Shown here piece after piece: positions 51,425 through 60,476 of a stretch of 64,000 nt of DNA; position 1 is the first letter of the stretch; the number at the start of each line of letters is the position of its first letter. The stretch covers positions 1 through 64,000 of the forward strand of contig FCNR01000028.1 in NCBI GenBank assembly GCA_900016875.1. Direction: 5' to 3'. Below the pieces are notes generated by a model. It was given only the letters and a program-made list of their open reading frames with translations. It was not told where the DNA came from and did not search any database. The position numbers and the translations under genes were made by a program. The stretch comes from Eubacteriaceae bacterium CHKCI004 (GTDB taxonomy: Bacteria > Bacillota > Clostridia > Lachnospirales > Lachnospiraceae).

Positions 51425-51920
51425 CATTTATTTAGAGTCCTCTTCCTGGTTCTTGGGCGTCCGGGAGCGCTGGGGCGGCTATGTGATGGCCTATGAACGG
51501 AAGGACGGAGAACTGTACACCGTAGAGGGGTTCCAGAAGATCACAGGGACTTACAACCATGTGCTGCTGCACATGCTAAATGCTGCCCTTGTCCGGGTGG
51601 GGAAGCCCAGCGAGATCCACGTGTGTTCGGCCAATGGCTACATCCTGGACATGATGGAGCATAACCTCTCTACGTGGGCAGCGAATGGTTTTATGAACAA
51701 GCGCGGCGAACCGGTCAAAGATGCCGCAGAGTGGAAGGTACTGTGGAAGCTGTCCCGGAACCACATCATTATCCCGGAGCATGGCCTCCATGAGTTTTCC
51801 CACTGGATGAAGGGGGAATTCTTTCGGATTGGTCGCGAGGGGAAGATTGTGGACAACTCTGTGGATAAAGCCGAAAGGCCGTATAAATACAAGACTGGGA
51901 AGGAGATAAAGAATGTTTGA
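51411..51920 (+). CDS. RNase H-like phage protein, putative
   Basis: 169 residues from the ATG at 51411 (GGAGGTG 8 bases upstream). The order of strands and helices (IYLESSSWFLGVRERWGGYV, NHVLLHMLNAAL, EIHVCSANGYI, then HEFSHWM) resembles RNase HI folds, but the usual acidic active site cannot be assigned with certainty. Overlaps both neighbours. Confidence 0.45.
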   Translation: MFRIDIYLESSSWFLGVRERWGGYVMAYERKDGELYTVEGFQKITGTYNHVLLHMLNAALVRVGKPSEIHVCSANGYILDMMEHNLSTWAANGFMNKRGEPVKDAAEWKVLWKLSRNHIIIPEHGLHEFSHWMKGEFFRIGREGKIVDNSVDKAERPYKYKTGKEIKNV

Positions 51921-52407
51921 AAAGTTTGGAGAATTTGATTCCCACGAGGAGATCAATGAGCTGGCCATAAACCTGTCCAATGAGGGTGACACGGACAGCA
52001 TCTATGCGCTGGCGCAGGAAAACGGCATCCCGCGCGAGATCGCCGAGATGTTTATCGCCGGGGATGCCCCGGAAATCTGCGACGCCATGACGGCGGCCAT
52101 CGGCAAGATCGATGTCGAGTGCGCTGCGCTGAAACCCGAGGAGATCATGGCGGACTGGGTTGAGTACATCAAGGCCTGTTGCTTCAGCGATGACGAGATG
52201 GCGCAGGCGGTGCGCCGCAAAGGGAAATCCTTAGAGGGATGCATCGCGGAGTTACTGAAATGGAGCTTCGGCCACCAGACAGAGATCAACGAGAAGATTT
52301 TAAAGGCTGCCAAAGTCACTGCCAGCCGGGTGACGCTGGGAATTCCCGGCATGGCCACAGCGAAGCGGATCATTAGAAACTATTACATGGGAGGTGGGAA
52401 AAAGTGA
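51913..52407 (+). CDS. PcfK-like protein
   Basis: 164 residues, with GCIAELLKWSFGHQTEINEK and an ending MATAKRIIRNYYMGG. This pattern is that of PcfK-like proteins known from conjugative plasmids and common in phages of Clostridia. It directly precedes PcfJ, with a four-base overlap, the constant arrangement of this pair. Confidence 0.65.
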   Translation: MFEKFGEFDSHEEINELAINLSNEGDTDSIYALAQENGIPREIAEMFIAGDAPEICDAMTAAIGKIDVECAALKPEEIMADWVEYIKACCFSDDEMAQAVRRKGKSLEGCIAELLKWSFGHQTEINEKILKAAKVTASRVTLGIPGMATAKRIIRNYYMGGGKK

Positions 52408-54332
52408 AGCGGACAGCATTATTAAGGGACGTTCCACCCTGTGCGGCGCCGGATGGGATCAGTGAGGATGTGCTGGCGGTGAGCCAGATTGTAGAACATG
52501 ACGGGAAAAGTATTCTGAACATTGATCTGTTTTATGATGGCGTCCTCCGGGGGAGGTATTTTGCCGACATCAAAGAAAAATGCCATAACGCCAATGTAGA
52601 CGGGAAATGGTACAGATGCTCACTGAACAACGTGGCGAGGGTATGCAAAGGAAAAGAAACGCTGAAAGGATACGATTACTATTTCGATGAAGACTGGAAA
52701 TATGCCAGCAATGCGGACGCGGATAGGGCATGGGAGTACCTCGGAAACCGCATTGATACGTTCGAGTATAAGACAAACCAGGTTAAGTATGAAAGAGCCT
52801 ATCAGCGCAAGCGTCAGAGGATTGATAGCATCATGAATGCAATCCCATGCATCCCTGACGGCGTAGAAGCATGGCTGGACGAGGAGATATTCCCGGGGGA
52901 TTACCTGTTTTTTAAAAGAGACAAACGGACGGGGTATACCTGTACCGCCTGCCGGGCAAAAAGCTGGAGGAAAAAGCCATGGAAGCACGGCGAGATGACG
53001 ACCTGCCCGAAATGCGGCGCGGAGGTCAAAGCGTACAGCCGAAGAAACGAGATCATGAAACGAGAACCAGTCGTCATACTGCAGCCCCACGGGGAAGGGT
53101 GGCTGGAACGGCAGTGCCTTGCGGAATGCCGCTGGAGCAGCGCCGGAAAAGAGATCAAAATCTATGAAGAGATCCGCGTGATCATCGGCAAAAGCAAATG
53201 CTACGGAACCGAATACTACGGAACGCGCCGGTTTGCCGATGAGACCGAACAGGACTGGTGGGACAGGAACGGGGCAAACAAGCACTTTGCACCATCCTAT
53301 CTGTACCCGGACAACCTCCAGGAAACGCTGCCCTGTGGAGGGTTGGAACATAGCGGGCTGGATGTGATCGCAAAAGAAAAGGTAAAGCTGAATATCAACC
53401 GCTTTATCTTAAGGTATAATGATCAGCCATGGTTGGAATACCTGATAAAGGCGGGGCTTTACCGGCTGGCAGCGGATATTGCAAACAGTTATTATGTGCC
53501 GGAACTCATCTGTCCATATGGCAGCAGCCCGAAAGGCACACTGCAGTTGGACGGAAACCGGGTAAACCGCCTGAAACAATTAAACGGTGGGCTGAATACC
53601 CTGGGATGGCTGCAGTATGAAGAGGAGTCAGAGTTTGATGGACGGCGCATCAAGATATCACAGGAATCCCTGGAATATTTGGATGCGAAAAAAGTGCGCC
53701 TGGAAGACTGCCGGATGATCCTGCAGGAGTTGGGAAGCGTGAACCGGATGGTGAACTACCTGAAAAAGCAGAAAGAATCCCCACGAACGGTCGTGCAGAC
53801 CTGGAGGGATTACCTCAGAATGGCCCGCCAGGAGGGGTTGGACGTTACCGACGATATCGTGCGGCTGCCAAAAGACCTGGAAGCCCGCCATGACCAGCTG
53901 GTGGAACGCATCAACGCCCGCCGGGACGAAGAGCGCCGGATGAAGGAGAAAGAAAAATACGCATATCTTGACGCCCGGATCCGGGAACGCCTGACGGATG
54001 TAAAGAGGTATTTCTGGGAGGACGACACCTACATGATCGTTCCGGCCGGCCGATGCGAGGAGCTCGTTGAAGAAGGGCGCGCCCTGCACCACTGTGTGGG
54101 GGCGAACGACTTCTACATGACTGCCATGGCGGATGGCAGGAGCTGGATCTTGTTCCTGCGGAGAAAGTCAGAGCTGGACAAGCCCTATTACACCATTGAG
54201 ATCAACATGTACACCGACGAGATAAAGCAATACTATTCGGCATATGACCGCCAGCCGGACAAAGAAGTAATCAGGAAGGTATTAGATAAATTTAGGCGAA
54301 GTTTGAGAAAAACACAGAGAATACCAGCGTAA
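52404..54332 (+). CDS. PcfJ-like protein
   Basis: 642 residues from a GTG overlapping the PcfK stop. Zinc-ribbon in residues 170-210 (YTCTACRAKSW, TTCPKCGAEVK) and a C-terminal domain with ALHHCVGANDFY and ILFLRRKSELDKPYYTIEIN, the PcfJ signature. The biochemical role is not known; the invariant HHCVG motif suggests an enzyme. Found with PcfK in plasmids and phages. Confidence 0.75.
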   Translation: MKRTALLRDVPPCAAPDGISEDVLAVSQIVEHDGKSILNIDLFYDGVLRGRYFADIKEKCHNANVDGKWYRCSLNNVARVCKGKETLKGYDYYFDEDWKYASNADADRAWEYLGNRIDTFEYKTNQVKYERAYQRKRQRIDSIMNAIPCIPDGVEAWLDEEIFPGDYLFFKRDKRTGYTCTACRAKSWRKKPWKHGEMTTCPKCGAEVKAYSRRNEIMKREPVVILQPHGEGWLERQCLAECRWSSAGKEIKIYEEIRVIIGKSKCYGTEYYGTRRFADETEQDWWDRNGANKHFAPSYLYPDNLQETLPCGGLEHSGLDVIAKEKVKLNINRFILRYNDQPWLEYLIKAGLYRLAADIANSYYVPELICPYGSSPKGTLQLDGNRVNRLKQLNGGLNTLGWLQYEEESEFDGRRIKISQESLEYLDAKKVRLEDCRMILQELGSVNRMVNYLKKQKESPRTVVQTWRDYLRMARQEGLDVTDDIVRLPKDLEARHDQLVERINARRDEERRMKEKEKYAYLDARIRERLTDVKRYFWEDDTYMIVPAGRCEELVEEGRALHHCVGANDFYMTAMADGRSWILFLRRKSELDKPYYTIEINMYTDEIKQYYSAYDRQPDKEVIRKVLDKFRRSLRKTQRIPA

Positions 54333-54341
54333 GGAGGAATT

Positions 54342-55484
54342 ATGGAATACGTACAATTAACCTTAGATGATTGGTTAAATATCAAGGAAAAGCTGAGGAA
54401 GGAACTGCAGGGCGTCTCGGAAGGGTTTATCCGGATTGGATACCAGTTAAAGAAAATCAAGGAGCAGCGGCTTTACGAGAACGATGGTTACCACGATATC
54501 AACGAGTTCGCGAAGGCAGAATACGGCCTTCACCCGTCCACGGTGTCCCGGTTTATCGCCATCAACACGAAGTACAGCATCGACGGCAACTCCGAGCGTC
54601 TCCGCCCGGAGTTCGCCGGCATGGGAAGTACCAAGCTGGCCGAGATGCTCACGCTTCCGGATTCGGACATGGAAATGATCCGCCCGGAGACCACCAAAGA
54701 GAACATCCGGGAGTTAAAGCGCTTTAACCGCGATACCCCGGATGAAGTCCCAGAGGAAGTGGACATGCGGAGTACCCTGGAGACTATCGTGGAGGAGTTC
54801 TTCCGGAAAGAACCGGACCTGCTGAATGAAATTTACGGGGAAGCCCTGGAGCTTCCAGAGATGGTAGACCGCATCAACCCGTCTGGAAATAGAACCTTCC
54901 GGACCGGTCTATGGTTTGTATCTATGTTTTCAGAGGCCGAAGGGTTAAAGATTAAACAGTTCGGCCAGAAACCGGAAACCGTCACCTGGGGAGCATTTGC
55001 CGCAGCCATGGATATTGTATTTACCGGCGGCAGCGGGAAAAGAACGTGGGAGGAGCACTATGGAGAAGAAACCGAAGAAGAGACCAAAGAAGCCGTGGAG
55101 GAAGACACTCCGGCAGCGGAAGCGCCAGAGGTAGAAGAGAAAAAACAAGAATTCCGTCCGGAACCCGAGGATCATGTTGAAAACGCCACTGATAGGATAG
55201 ATCAGGGTACTGCTGAAGAACTGAAAACACCGCCGGAAGAAATTGCGCCGGCGCAAGAAAACCGCATAAACAGTAGTGCGGCAGAGGACTCAGAAGAGAA
55301 TGTCGGGAGCGCGGAGGTACTGCAGGAACCGGAGAAAAAGATCATGCTCATGCAGCGCCGGAGATACATGGCCACTCTGAGTCTGACCGATCTGGCCGAC
55401 TACCTGAGCAGACATTTATCTGTCGGCACATTAAAGGATAAAGAAGAATTGCTGGCATGGCTGAAAATGGAGGTGGAAATCTAA
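54342..55484 (+). CDS. Phage replication or partition-like protein
   Basis: 380 residues. N-terminal helical domain (FIRIGYQLKKIKEQRLYEND, DINEFAKAEYGLHPSTVSRF) like the DNA-binding part found in phage replication and ParB-like proteins. A long acidic, Glu-rich middle (240-330) and a small C-terminal helical domain (TLSLTDLADYLSRHLSVGTL). Codon use as neighbours. Exact function unknown. Confidence 0.5.
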   Translation: MEYVQLTLDDWLNIKEKLRKELQGVSEGFIRIGYQLKKIKEQRLYENDGYHDINEFAKAEYGLHPSTVSRFIAINTKYSIDGNSERLRPEFAGMGSTKLAEMLTLPDSDMEMIRPETTKENIRELKRFNRDTPDEVPEEVDMRSTLETIVEEFFRKEPDLLNEIYGEALELPEMVDRINPSGNRTFRTGLWFVSMFSEAEGLKIKQFGQKPETVTWGAFAAAMDIVFTGGSGKRTWEEHYGEETEEETKEAVEEDTPAAEAPEVEEKKQEFRPEPEDHVENATDRIDQGTAEELKTPPEEIAPAQENRINSSAAEDSEENVGSAEVLQEPEKKIMLMQRRRYMATLSLTDLADYLSRHLSVGTLKDKEELLAWLKMEVEI

Positions 55485-56047
55485 TGTTTTTAAAAACGAC
55501 ACAATTCAAGAAGCTGTTAAAGGAGTTATACACCGGGACGGGAGTGGAAGTGTTCAACACCGGAGAAGAGCTGCGGATTGGTGGCGGCTACTGGATGGTA
55601 GTCGTGAAAGCCGGGAAGATCAACAAAGAAAATCTGGCAGCTATCATCGAATTTACCGGAAACCTGCCGGAGCTGGGGAGAGGATTCTGCGCGGGGAAAG
55701 ACCGGGAAAACCAAGGGAGCTTTAAGCTACAGGCATCCATCGAGGGAAATGTCGAAGATGAATTATATATCAGCCGCATTAATTTCCGCTATGGCAATGA
55801 CGTGAGCCTGCGGATCCCGCAGGGAGAAAACAGGAAGATCTATCTGATCAAAGAAGATATCCTGAAACTGATTGATGTGTCAAAGCTGGGACCGGAAGAG
55901 ACAACACCGAACGGCCCGTTCCTGATGGCTAATGGAGCCATCGAGTGGAGCAATAACATAATGACACTGCAGGTGGGGCAGGTGAAATCTGAAGACTTTA
56001 AGGCAGCCATAAATGCACTGGAGAAGATCCCGGAGGGTATCGTATGA
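55484..56047 (+). CDS. Phage protein of unknown function
   Basis: 187 residues; ATG overlaps the previous stop, GGAGGTGG upstream. Beta-rich, without motifs I can name. It could be a clamp-like or single-strand binding accessory judged only from its place in the replication operon. Confidence 0.5.
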   Translation: MFLKTTQFKKLLKELYTGTGVEVFNTGEELRIGGGYWMVVVKAGKINKENLAAIIEFTGNLPELGRGFCAGKDRENQGSFKLQASIEGNVEDELYISRINFRYGNDVSLRIPQGENRKIYLIKEDILKLIDVSKLGPEETTPNGPFLMANGAIEWSNNIMTLQVGQVKSEDFKAAINALEKIPEGIV

Positions 56048-56382
56048 TCGAAAAGTACCATAAGAAAAAGAAGGGGAAAAAACATAAGGCAAGCATCCTG
56101 CACCGCCGGGATGGGACGTGCTTCCTTTGCGCCATGCATGGTGATTATCGGTACCACAAAGTCCTGCATGAGCATCACATCTTCGGCGGAGCCAACCGGC
56201 CACTGTCAGAGGCGGAGGGACTGAAAGTGTATTTGTGTATCCCACACCACGTAGACGGCCCGGAGGCAGTACATAACAATGCAGGTAACATGCTCATTCT
56301 GCGGCAGATCGGGCAGCGGGAGTATGAGAAGACACACACCCGTGAAGCGTTTATAGAAAAGTTCGGAAAAAACTATTTGTAA
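56044..56382 (+). CDS. HNH-like phage nuclease, putative
   Basis: 112 residues. CFLC near residue 27, then HEHHIFGG, then CIPHHV and HNN form a His/Cys cluster similar to small HNH or NinB/NinG-like phage nucleases. Basic N-terminus (KYHKKKKGKKHK). Overlaps the previous gene by four bases. Confidence 0.6.
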   Translation: MIEKYHKKKKGKKHKASILHRRDGTCFLCAMHGDYRYHKVLHEHHIFGGANRPLSEAEGLKVYLCIPHHVDGPEAVHNNAGNMLILRQIGQREYEKTHTREAFIEKFGKNYL

Positions 56383-56392
56383 GGAGGAGACC

Positions 56393-56638
56393 ATGAAACA
56401 AGAATTAGTATCAAACATGAACGAGATGAACCAGGCGTTGCACATCCGACCTGGTGCCGTGTATTGGATGGACTGGAAACGCGAGATTAACGAAAAGGCA
56501 CAGGCAATCAAAGTGACGGTGGAAGACATTTATCCTCATGTCATCATTGTCAAAGACAAATACGGCAGACGCATCGGCATCCCCGCCGCATCAGCAGCGA
56601 TTGACCTGAGACTGACAAAAGAGCGGCATGCAAGCTAA
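56393..56638 (+). CDS. Small phage protein
   Basis: 81 residues; RBS AAGGAGGAGACC. A beta-barrel-like stretch (IKVTVEDIYPHVIIVKDKYG) but no known family. Confidence 0.5.
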   Translation: MKQELVSNMNEMNQALHIRPGAVYWMDWKREINEKAQAIKVTVEDIYPHVIIVKDKYGRRIGIPAASAAIDLRLTKERHAS

Positions 56639-56650
56639 GGAGGAATGACC

Positions 56651-57079
56651 ATGGAAAGATTAACAATAAAGTATGGGGAATTGTTTGTGCCAAAGAAGAC
56701 ATGCACGATAGATCGTTTTGGAGAAGCAGATGATTGTGACTCATGTGACAGTGTTTGTGAATCAGATTGCGAAAATTGTGCAGTGCAAGAATGCTTTACA
56801 CGTTTAGGGGAGTATGAAGATACCGGCCTCACTCCGGAGCAGATCCGGGAGATTGACCGCCTGTATGCTGAGAAATGCCGGGAGGTAGCCGAGCTTCGGC
56901 AGCGGGATACACCGGTAAAAGTAAAGCCGATTGAGGTATATCATCCCGTTGGGTACAGAGTAGGACAGTGTTTAAAATGCGGAAACATAGTCAGGGATTA
57001 TATGAAATTCTGCTTTGATTGCGGCTGTCGGCTGGAATGGGGAAGCTGGGAGGAATGGGAGAACTACGATGAAAGATAG
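56651..57079 (+). CDS. Cysteine-rich phage protein with zinc ribbon
   Basis: 142 residues from the ATG at 56651 (AAGGAGGA 6 bases upstream). A Cys-rich part (DCDSCDSVCESDCENCAVQE), a helix with GEYEDTGLTPEQIREIDRLY common in phage proteins, and a C-terminal ribbon (QCLKCGNIV, FCFDCGCRLEW). Function unknown. Confidence 0.55.
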   Translation: MERLTIKYGELFVPKKTCTIDRFGEADDCDSCDSVCESDCENCAVQECFTRLGEYEDTGLTPEQIREIDRLYAEKCREVAELRQRDTPVKVKPIEVYHPVGYRVGQCLKCGNIVRDYMKFCFDCGCRLEWGSWEEWENYDER

Positions 57080-57596
57080 ATATGAATGGTACAAATCGAA
57101 GGGCATATGTGTGCAGTGCGGGCAAAAAGATGCGTTTCCTGGATACGTGAAGTGTCCGGAGTGCATCGAAAAAGCAGAAGAAGCGTCAAGGAAATGCTGG
57201 GCAAATAAAGAAAAGAGAATCAGATACAATAAACGGGGGAGGGAGCGAAAAAGGGAACTAATCTCGGAGCGGAAAGAAAAAGGGTTATGTCCCAGGTGCG
57301 GAAAGCCGATAAGGAATGGAACATATATTTACTGCGATCGATGCAGAGAAAGGAAAAATGCTGCCGGGAGAGCAAAACGGGGACGGAGCCCGGGAGAACA
57401 TTTCAGGGAGCGGATAGATCGCAGGGTGTGCATGTTCTGTGGAGGCGAGATTGCACCCGGATATAAATTATGCAAAAGCTGTCTGGAGAGATGTAGGGAT
57501 AATTTTAAAAAATCTATGACGAAAGCGTCAGAGAAATGGAGAAAGGAGATCGGTGCGCAGTGGAATGCAAAGAAGAGGAGTTCCGGGAATGGCTGA
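57069..57596 (+). CDS. Phage protein with three zinc ribbons
   Basis: 175 residues from the ATG at 57069, which overlaps the previous gene. Three ribbons of two CxxC each: CVQCGQ/CPEC, CPRCGK/CDRC, CMFCGG/CKSC, separated by long basic helices. Likely binds nucleic acid. Its 3' end overlaps the recombinase gene by 37 bases. Confidence 0.55.
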   Translation: MKDRYEWYKSKGICVQCGQKDAFPGYVKCPECIEKAEEASRKCWANKEKRIRYNKRGRERKRELISERKEKGLCPRCGKPIRNGTYIYCDRCRERKNAAGRAKRGRSPGEHFRERIDRRVCMFCGGEIAPGYKLCKSCLERCRDNFKKSMTKASEKWRKEIGAQWNAKKRSSGNG

Positions 57597-58363
57597 TCGA
57601 AAACGAACGGTCTGAAAATACGATTGATAGTTATATGCGGTCGGTAAAGCAGTTTTTTGAACTATTTCCGGAAGTGACCGAAAAGAACATGATCGAATAT
57701 AAAAAAAGAAAACTTAATGAGAGTAGCCCGAAGACAGCGAATAACCGATGTATCGGAATGAACCAGTATTGTGATTTTATCGGAAAGTCTGAATGCAAAG
57801 TTAAGGGCATTAAAATACATAAGCAAAACACTGTAGAGAACGTGCCTACATTGGACGAATATAACTATATTCTGGGATGTTTAGAACAAGATGGTGACTG
57901 GAAAGCATACTGGATTATTAAATTCTTAGCAAAAACAGGAGCCAGGGCATCTGAGTTTATCAGGTTTGAGCGCTCACATCTGGAGAGAGGTGAAGTAACA
58001 TTATGGACGAAAGGGAAGATTAGAAAAATACTGATTCCGGAAAATTTGATAGAAGAGAGCAAAGGATATTTTTCAAGTATTCCGGACAATAGGCTGATGT
58101 TCCCGAACAGATACGGAAGACAAATGACAACAAGGGGATTAGACAGCATAATCAAGAAATGTAAAAAATACGGAATAAGGGAAGAAATTCTTCATGCACA
58201 TGCCTTCCGCCACTTATTCGCAGTACAGTTTTTAAAGCACAATAAAAATATTGCGCTCCTTGCAGATCTGATGGGGCATGAAAGTGTGGATACAACAGCG
58301 ATCTATTTGAGGCTGTCGGCAAAAGAGCAGAAGAGACAGTTTAACAATGCAATGAATTGGTAG
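57560..58363 (+). CDS. Second tyrosine recombinase (XerC/D-like)
   Basis: 267 residues if the start is the GTG at 57560 (AAAGGAG 10 bases upstream). N-terminal core-binding domain (NERSENTIDSYMRSVKQFFE), catalytic part with Arg (TGARASEF), Lys (WTKGKIRKI), HAFRH, MGH and Tyr (AIYLRLS). Complete. It is not next to the integrase and lies in the early operon, which suggests resolution of phage multimers or site-specific rearrangement rather than lysogeny. Confidence 0.8.
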   Translation: MECKEEEFREWLIENERSENTIDSYMRSVKQFFELFPEVTEKNMIEYKKRKLNESSPKTANNRCIGMNQYCDFIGKSECKVKGIKIHKQNTVENVPTLDEYNYILGCLEQDGDWKAYWIIKFLAKTGARASEFIRFERSHLERGEVTLWTKGKIRKILIPENLIEESKGYFSSIPDNRLMFPNRYGRQMTTRGLDSIIKKCKKYGIREEILHAHAFRHLFAVQFLKHNKNIALLADLMGHESVDTTAIYLRLSAKEQKRQFNNAMNW

Positions 58364-58370
58364 GTGCAAT

Positions 58371-58658
58371 ATGAAGCAAAGCATTAAAATATTGGGATAT
58401 TATAAACGGATTAGAGACAATAGCGAATTTGTTTGTTATGAAGAAAATGGACGCACGTGTTTAACAAATGGAGTGATTGTATGGAGGAACTGGGTAAAAA
58501 AGAGATACCTTCCTCAATGCAAGAAGGTTAATGAGATTGATGTAAACAATATAATAAAAAAATTAAAAAGATACCATGAATATCATCCAATTTTGAAAAT
58601 TTTAGAACGGGAAATTAAACAGGAAGGTAAGGAGGGCGAAAACGATAATGAAAAATAG
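58371..58658 (+). CDS. Small phage protein
   Basis: 95 residues, basic (KKLKRYHEYHPILKILEREI), no recognised domain. AT-rich. Follows the recombinase by seven bases. Confidence 0.5.
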   Translation: MKQSIKILGYYKRIRDNSEFVCYEENGRTCLTNGVIVWRNWVKKRYLPQCKKVNEIDVNNIIKKLKRYHEYHPILKILEREIKQEGKEGENDNEK

Positions 58659-58827
58659 ATTACATAACCCGTGTCCGACATGCGTGGAATATAATTTCTG
58701 CCAGACGTTATTACCCTGTAAACGCCGGAAAGGATTTTTGAAACAGAGGCAGCGGATCAGGGCGCGTATAAAAGAGATCATGAGAAAAGCAAAGGAGGAG
58801 CGCGACCATGGACAACCTGAAATATAA
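58648..58827 (+). CDS. Small Cys-containing phage protein
   Basis: 59 residues (PCPTCVEYNFCQTLLPCKRR), four cysteines that may bind zinc, then a basic helix. Overlaps both neighbours; RBS GGAGGGCG. Confidence 0.5.
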   Translation: MKNRLHNPCPTCVEYNFCQTLLPCKRRKGFLKQRQRIRARIKEIMRKAKEERDHGQPEI

Positions 58828-59002
58828 TAAATCCCACGCATCGGATCCGACTGCCAGAGACGCGATCGCGGCAGCGGACGAGATGCCGGAAAAGGTACAT
58901 AATGCCATCATTATCATCAAAAAGTTTCTGGAAATTTGTGACATGGAGCTGGCAGCACGGGTACAGATCCGGGACAAAAAGACCGGACGTATCTGGAAGT
59001 AA
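58808..59002 (+). CDS. Small phage protein
   Basis: 64 residues; ATG at 58808 with AAGGAGGAGCG upstream. No recognised domain. Confidence 0.5.
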   Translation: MDNLKYNKSHASDPTARDAIAAADEMPEKVHNAIIIIKKFLEICDMELAARVQIRDKKTGRIWK

Positions 59003-59021
59003 AAACAGGGAGGTGGTTCCG

Positions 59022-59477
59022 TTGGACAGGACTATCCTGATAGAATACGAGCACATGAAAAATAGAATTAAGATATTGCGGGAGAGAATCCGAAAGCTGG
59101 AAAGAGAGATTGAAGATTTAAAAGAACAGATTGCATCTGATGTTGTATCCGGAGGATACGGAGGAAATCAGCATTTTAAAGTCGAAGGAATACCCAGTGG
59201 GATCCTGAAAAGAAAGCAGGAGTTACTGGAAAGGAGACGGACCCATCTTCAAAGGGAAGAACTGGAATTGTTGGAATTGACCAACGAAGCAGAAGAATAC
59301 ATACAATCTATATCTTCGTACGAACTGCGGAACATGTTTGATTTTTATTACCTGCAAAATATGGGATGGTCACAGGTAGCATATCGCATGAATTGCCTGT
59401 ACCCAAACCGGAAGACACCCTATACGGAGGAGAGCTGCCGGCAGCGGAACAAAAGATTTTTTGATAAAATTAAATAA
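59022..59477 (+). CDS. Coiled-coil phage regulator, ArpU/DUF1492-like
   Basis: 151 residues from a TTG at 59022 (GGGAGGTGG upstream). Long coiled coil (IKILRERIRKLEREIEDLKE) and a C-terminal sigma-like helix-turn-helix (ELRNMFDFYYLQNMGWSQVA). Similar in build to the gene at 61765. Could control later gene expression. Confidence 0.55.
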   Translation: MDRTILIEYEHMKNRIKILRERIRKLEREIEDLKEQIASDVVSGGYGGNQHFKVEGIPSGILKRKQELLERRRTHLQREELELLELTNEAEEYIQSISSYELRNMFDFYYLQNMGWSQVAYRMNCLYPNRKTPYTEESCRQRNKRFFDKIK

Positions 59478-59559
59478 TGTCACGCCATGTCACGAAAAAA
59501 CGTGCTATATTTATAATCGGATAAATTATAAACCAGCTAAAGTATAGTTATCTCCTAAG

Positions 59560-59597
59560 TACCCCGTCGGATGCAGCAGCACCGGCGGGGTATTTTC
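59560..59597 (+). terminator. Terminator hairpin of the early operon
   Basis: TACCCCG / CGGGGTA stem with an internal GC-rich part, followed by TTTT. Confidence 0.7.
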
Positions 59598-59612
59598 ATA
59601 GCTTACTGACGG

Positions 59613-59728
59613 CACGGTGCCAGCGCAGGGTGTCGTAGCTCCTCCTCTTGTGAAATTGTTGAATGGTTGATTTGTTTTAGGTTACACAGCCGCACCCGGC
59701 GGCTGATAGCGCTGGCACCGTGTTTTTT
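59613..59728. ncRNA. Candidate structured RNA or small inverted-repeat element
   Basis: CACGGTGCCAGCGC (59613-59626) and GCGCTGGCACCGTG (59709-59722) are perfect 14-base complements about 80 bases apart, and six T follow directly. The inner part has another hairpin (GCCGC..GCGGC near 59690). No open frame is evident. It lies between the early operon terminator and hicAB. Confidence 0.4.
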
Positions 59729-59755
59729 ATTAGCGCATCTCGTGAATCTTAAAAA

Positions 59756-59812
59756 ACACGTGCAACATGTATAAAAACTATTGACAATACGTGCAACACG
59801 TGTTATCATATA
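59756..59812 (+). promoter_or_regulatory. hicAB promoter with two operator copies
   Basis: TTGACA at 59781 with a -10 near 59804-59812. ACGTGCAACACGT (59789-59801) is a perfect inverted repeat lying between -35 and -10; ACGTGCAACATGT about 31 bases upstream differs at one base. This spacing of three turns fits cooperative HicB binding. Confidence 0.6.
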
Positions 59813-59830
59813 ATCACAAGGAGGGATTAA

Positions 59831-60013
59831 ATGAGATTCAGAGAAATGGATAAGATACTGAAAGCGGATGGATGGTACGAGGTTTCTCAAAGAGGTTCGC
59901 ATCATCAATATAAACATCCGACGAAACCGGGGAAGGTCACAGTACCAGAACACGGCGGAAAAGACATCAATATTACGGTAGCAAAGAAAATATTGAAACA
60001 GGCGGGGCTGTAA
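59831..60013 (+). CDS. hicA: HicA-type toxin
   Basis: 60 residues, the usual HicA length. GSHHQYKHP holds the catalytic His of the double-stranded RNA-binding fold, and the ending DINITVAKKILKQAGL is typical. Cleaves mRNA when free. AAGGAGGG upstream. Paired with hicB 41 bases downstream. Confidence 0.85.
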   Translation: MRFREMDKILKADGWYEVSQRGSHHQYKHPTKPGKVTVPEHGGKDINITVAKKILKQAGL

Positions 60014-60054
60014 AGCCCCGAAGCCCTGCGGTATCTTACTAAGGAGGTGTGTGA

Positions 60055-60456
60055 ATGAAATTAGTTTATCCGGCAATCCTTACACCATATGAAGATGGTA
60101 CGGGTGGATATGCCGTTGAGTTTCCAGACCTTCCAGGGTGCGTGACAGGTGGCGATAACATGGCGGATGCAATGTTTATGGCCGAAGACGCAGCCAGCGG
60201 ATGGGTATTGACAGAACTGGAAGACGGAAAGAAAGCGCCGGAAGCAACAGCGATTAATGAAGTCAAAACAGAACCAGGGCAGTTTGTAAGCCTGGTGGCA
60301 TTAGATATGGACGCATATGCAGCCAAATATGGAAATCATGCAGTGAAGAAAACACTGACAATTCCAGCATGGCTTAATACTTTTGTGGAACAGAATGGAA
60401 TAAGTTGCTCAAGAGTATTACAAGATGCGCTCAGCAAAATGGCACAGGCAAGATAA
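60055..60456 (+). CDS. hicB: HicB-type antitoxin
   Basis: 133 residues. N-terminal partial RNase H fold (YPAILTPYEDGTGGYAVEFP, LPGCVTGGD) and a C-terminal ribbon-helix-helix domain (TLTIPAWLNTFVEQNGISCS). Binds HicA and its own promoter. Confidence 0.85.
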   Translation: MKLVYPAILTPYEDGTGGYAVEFPDLPGCVTGGDNMADAMFMAEDAASGWVLTELEDGKKAPEATAINEVKTEPGQFVSLVALDMDAYAAKYGNHAVKKTLTIPAWLNTFVEQNGISCSRVLQDALSKMAQAR

Positions 60457-60476
60457 AAATGAATCTCATTTAATAT

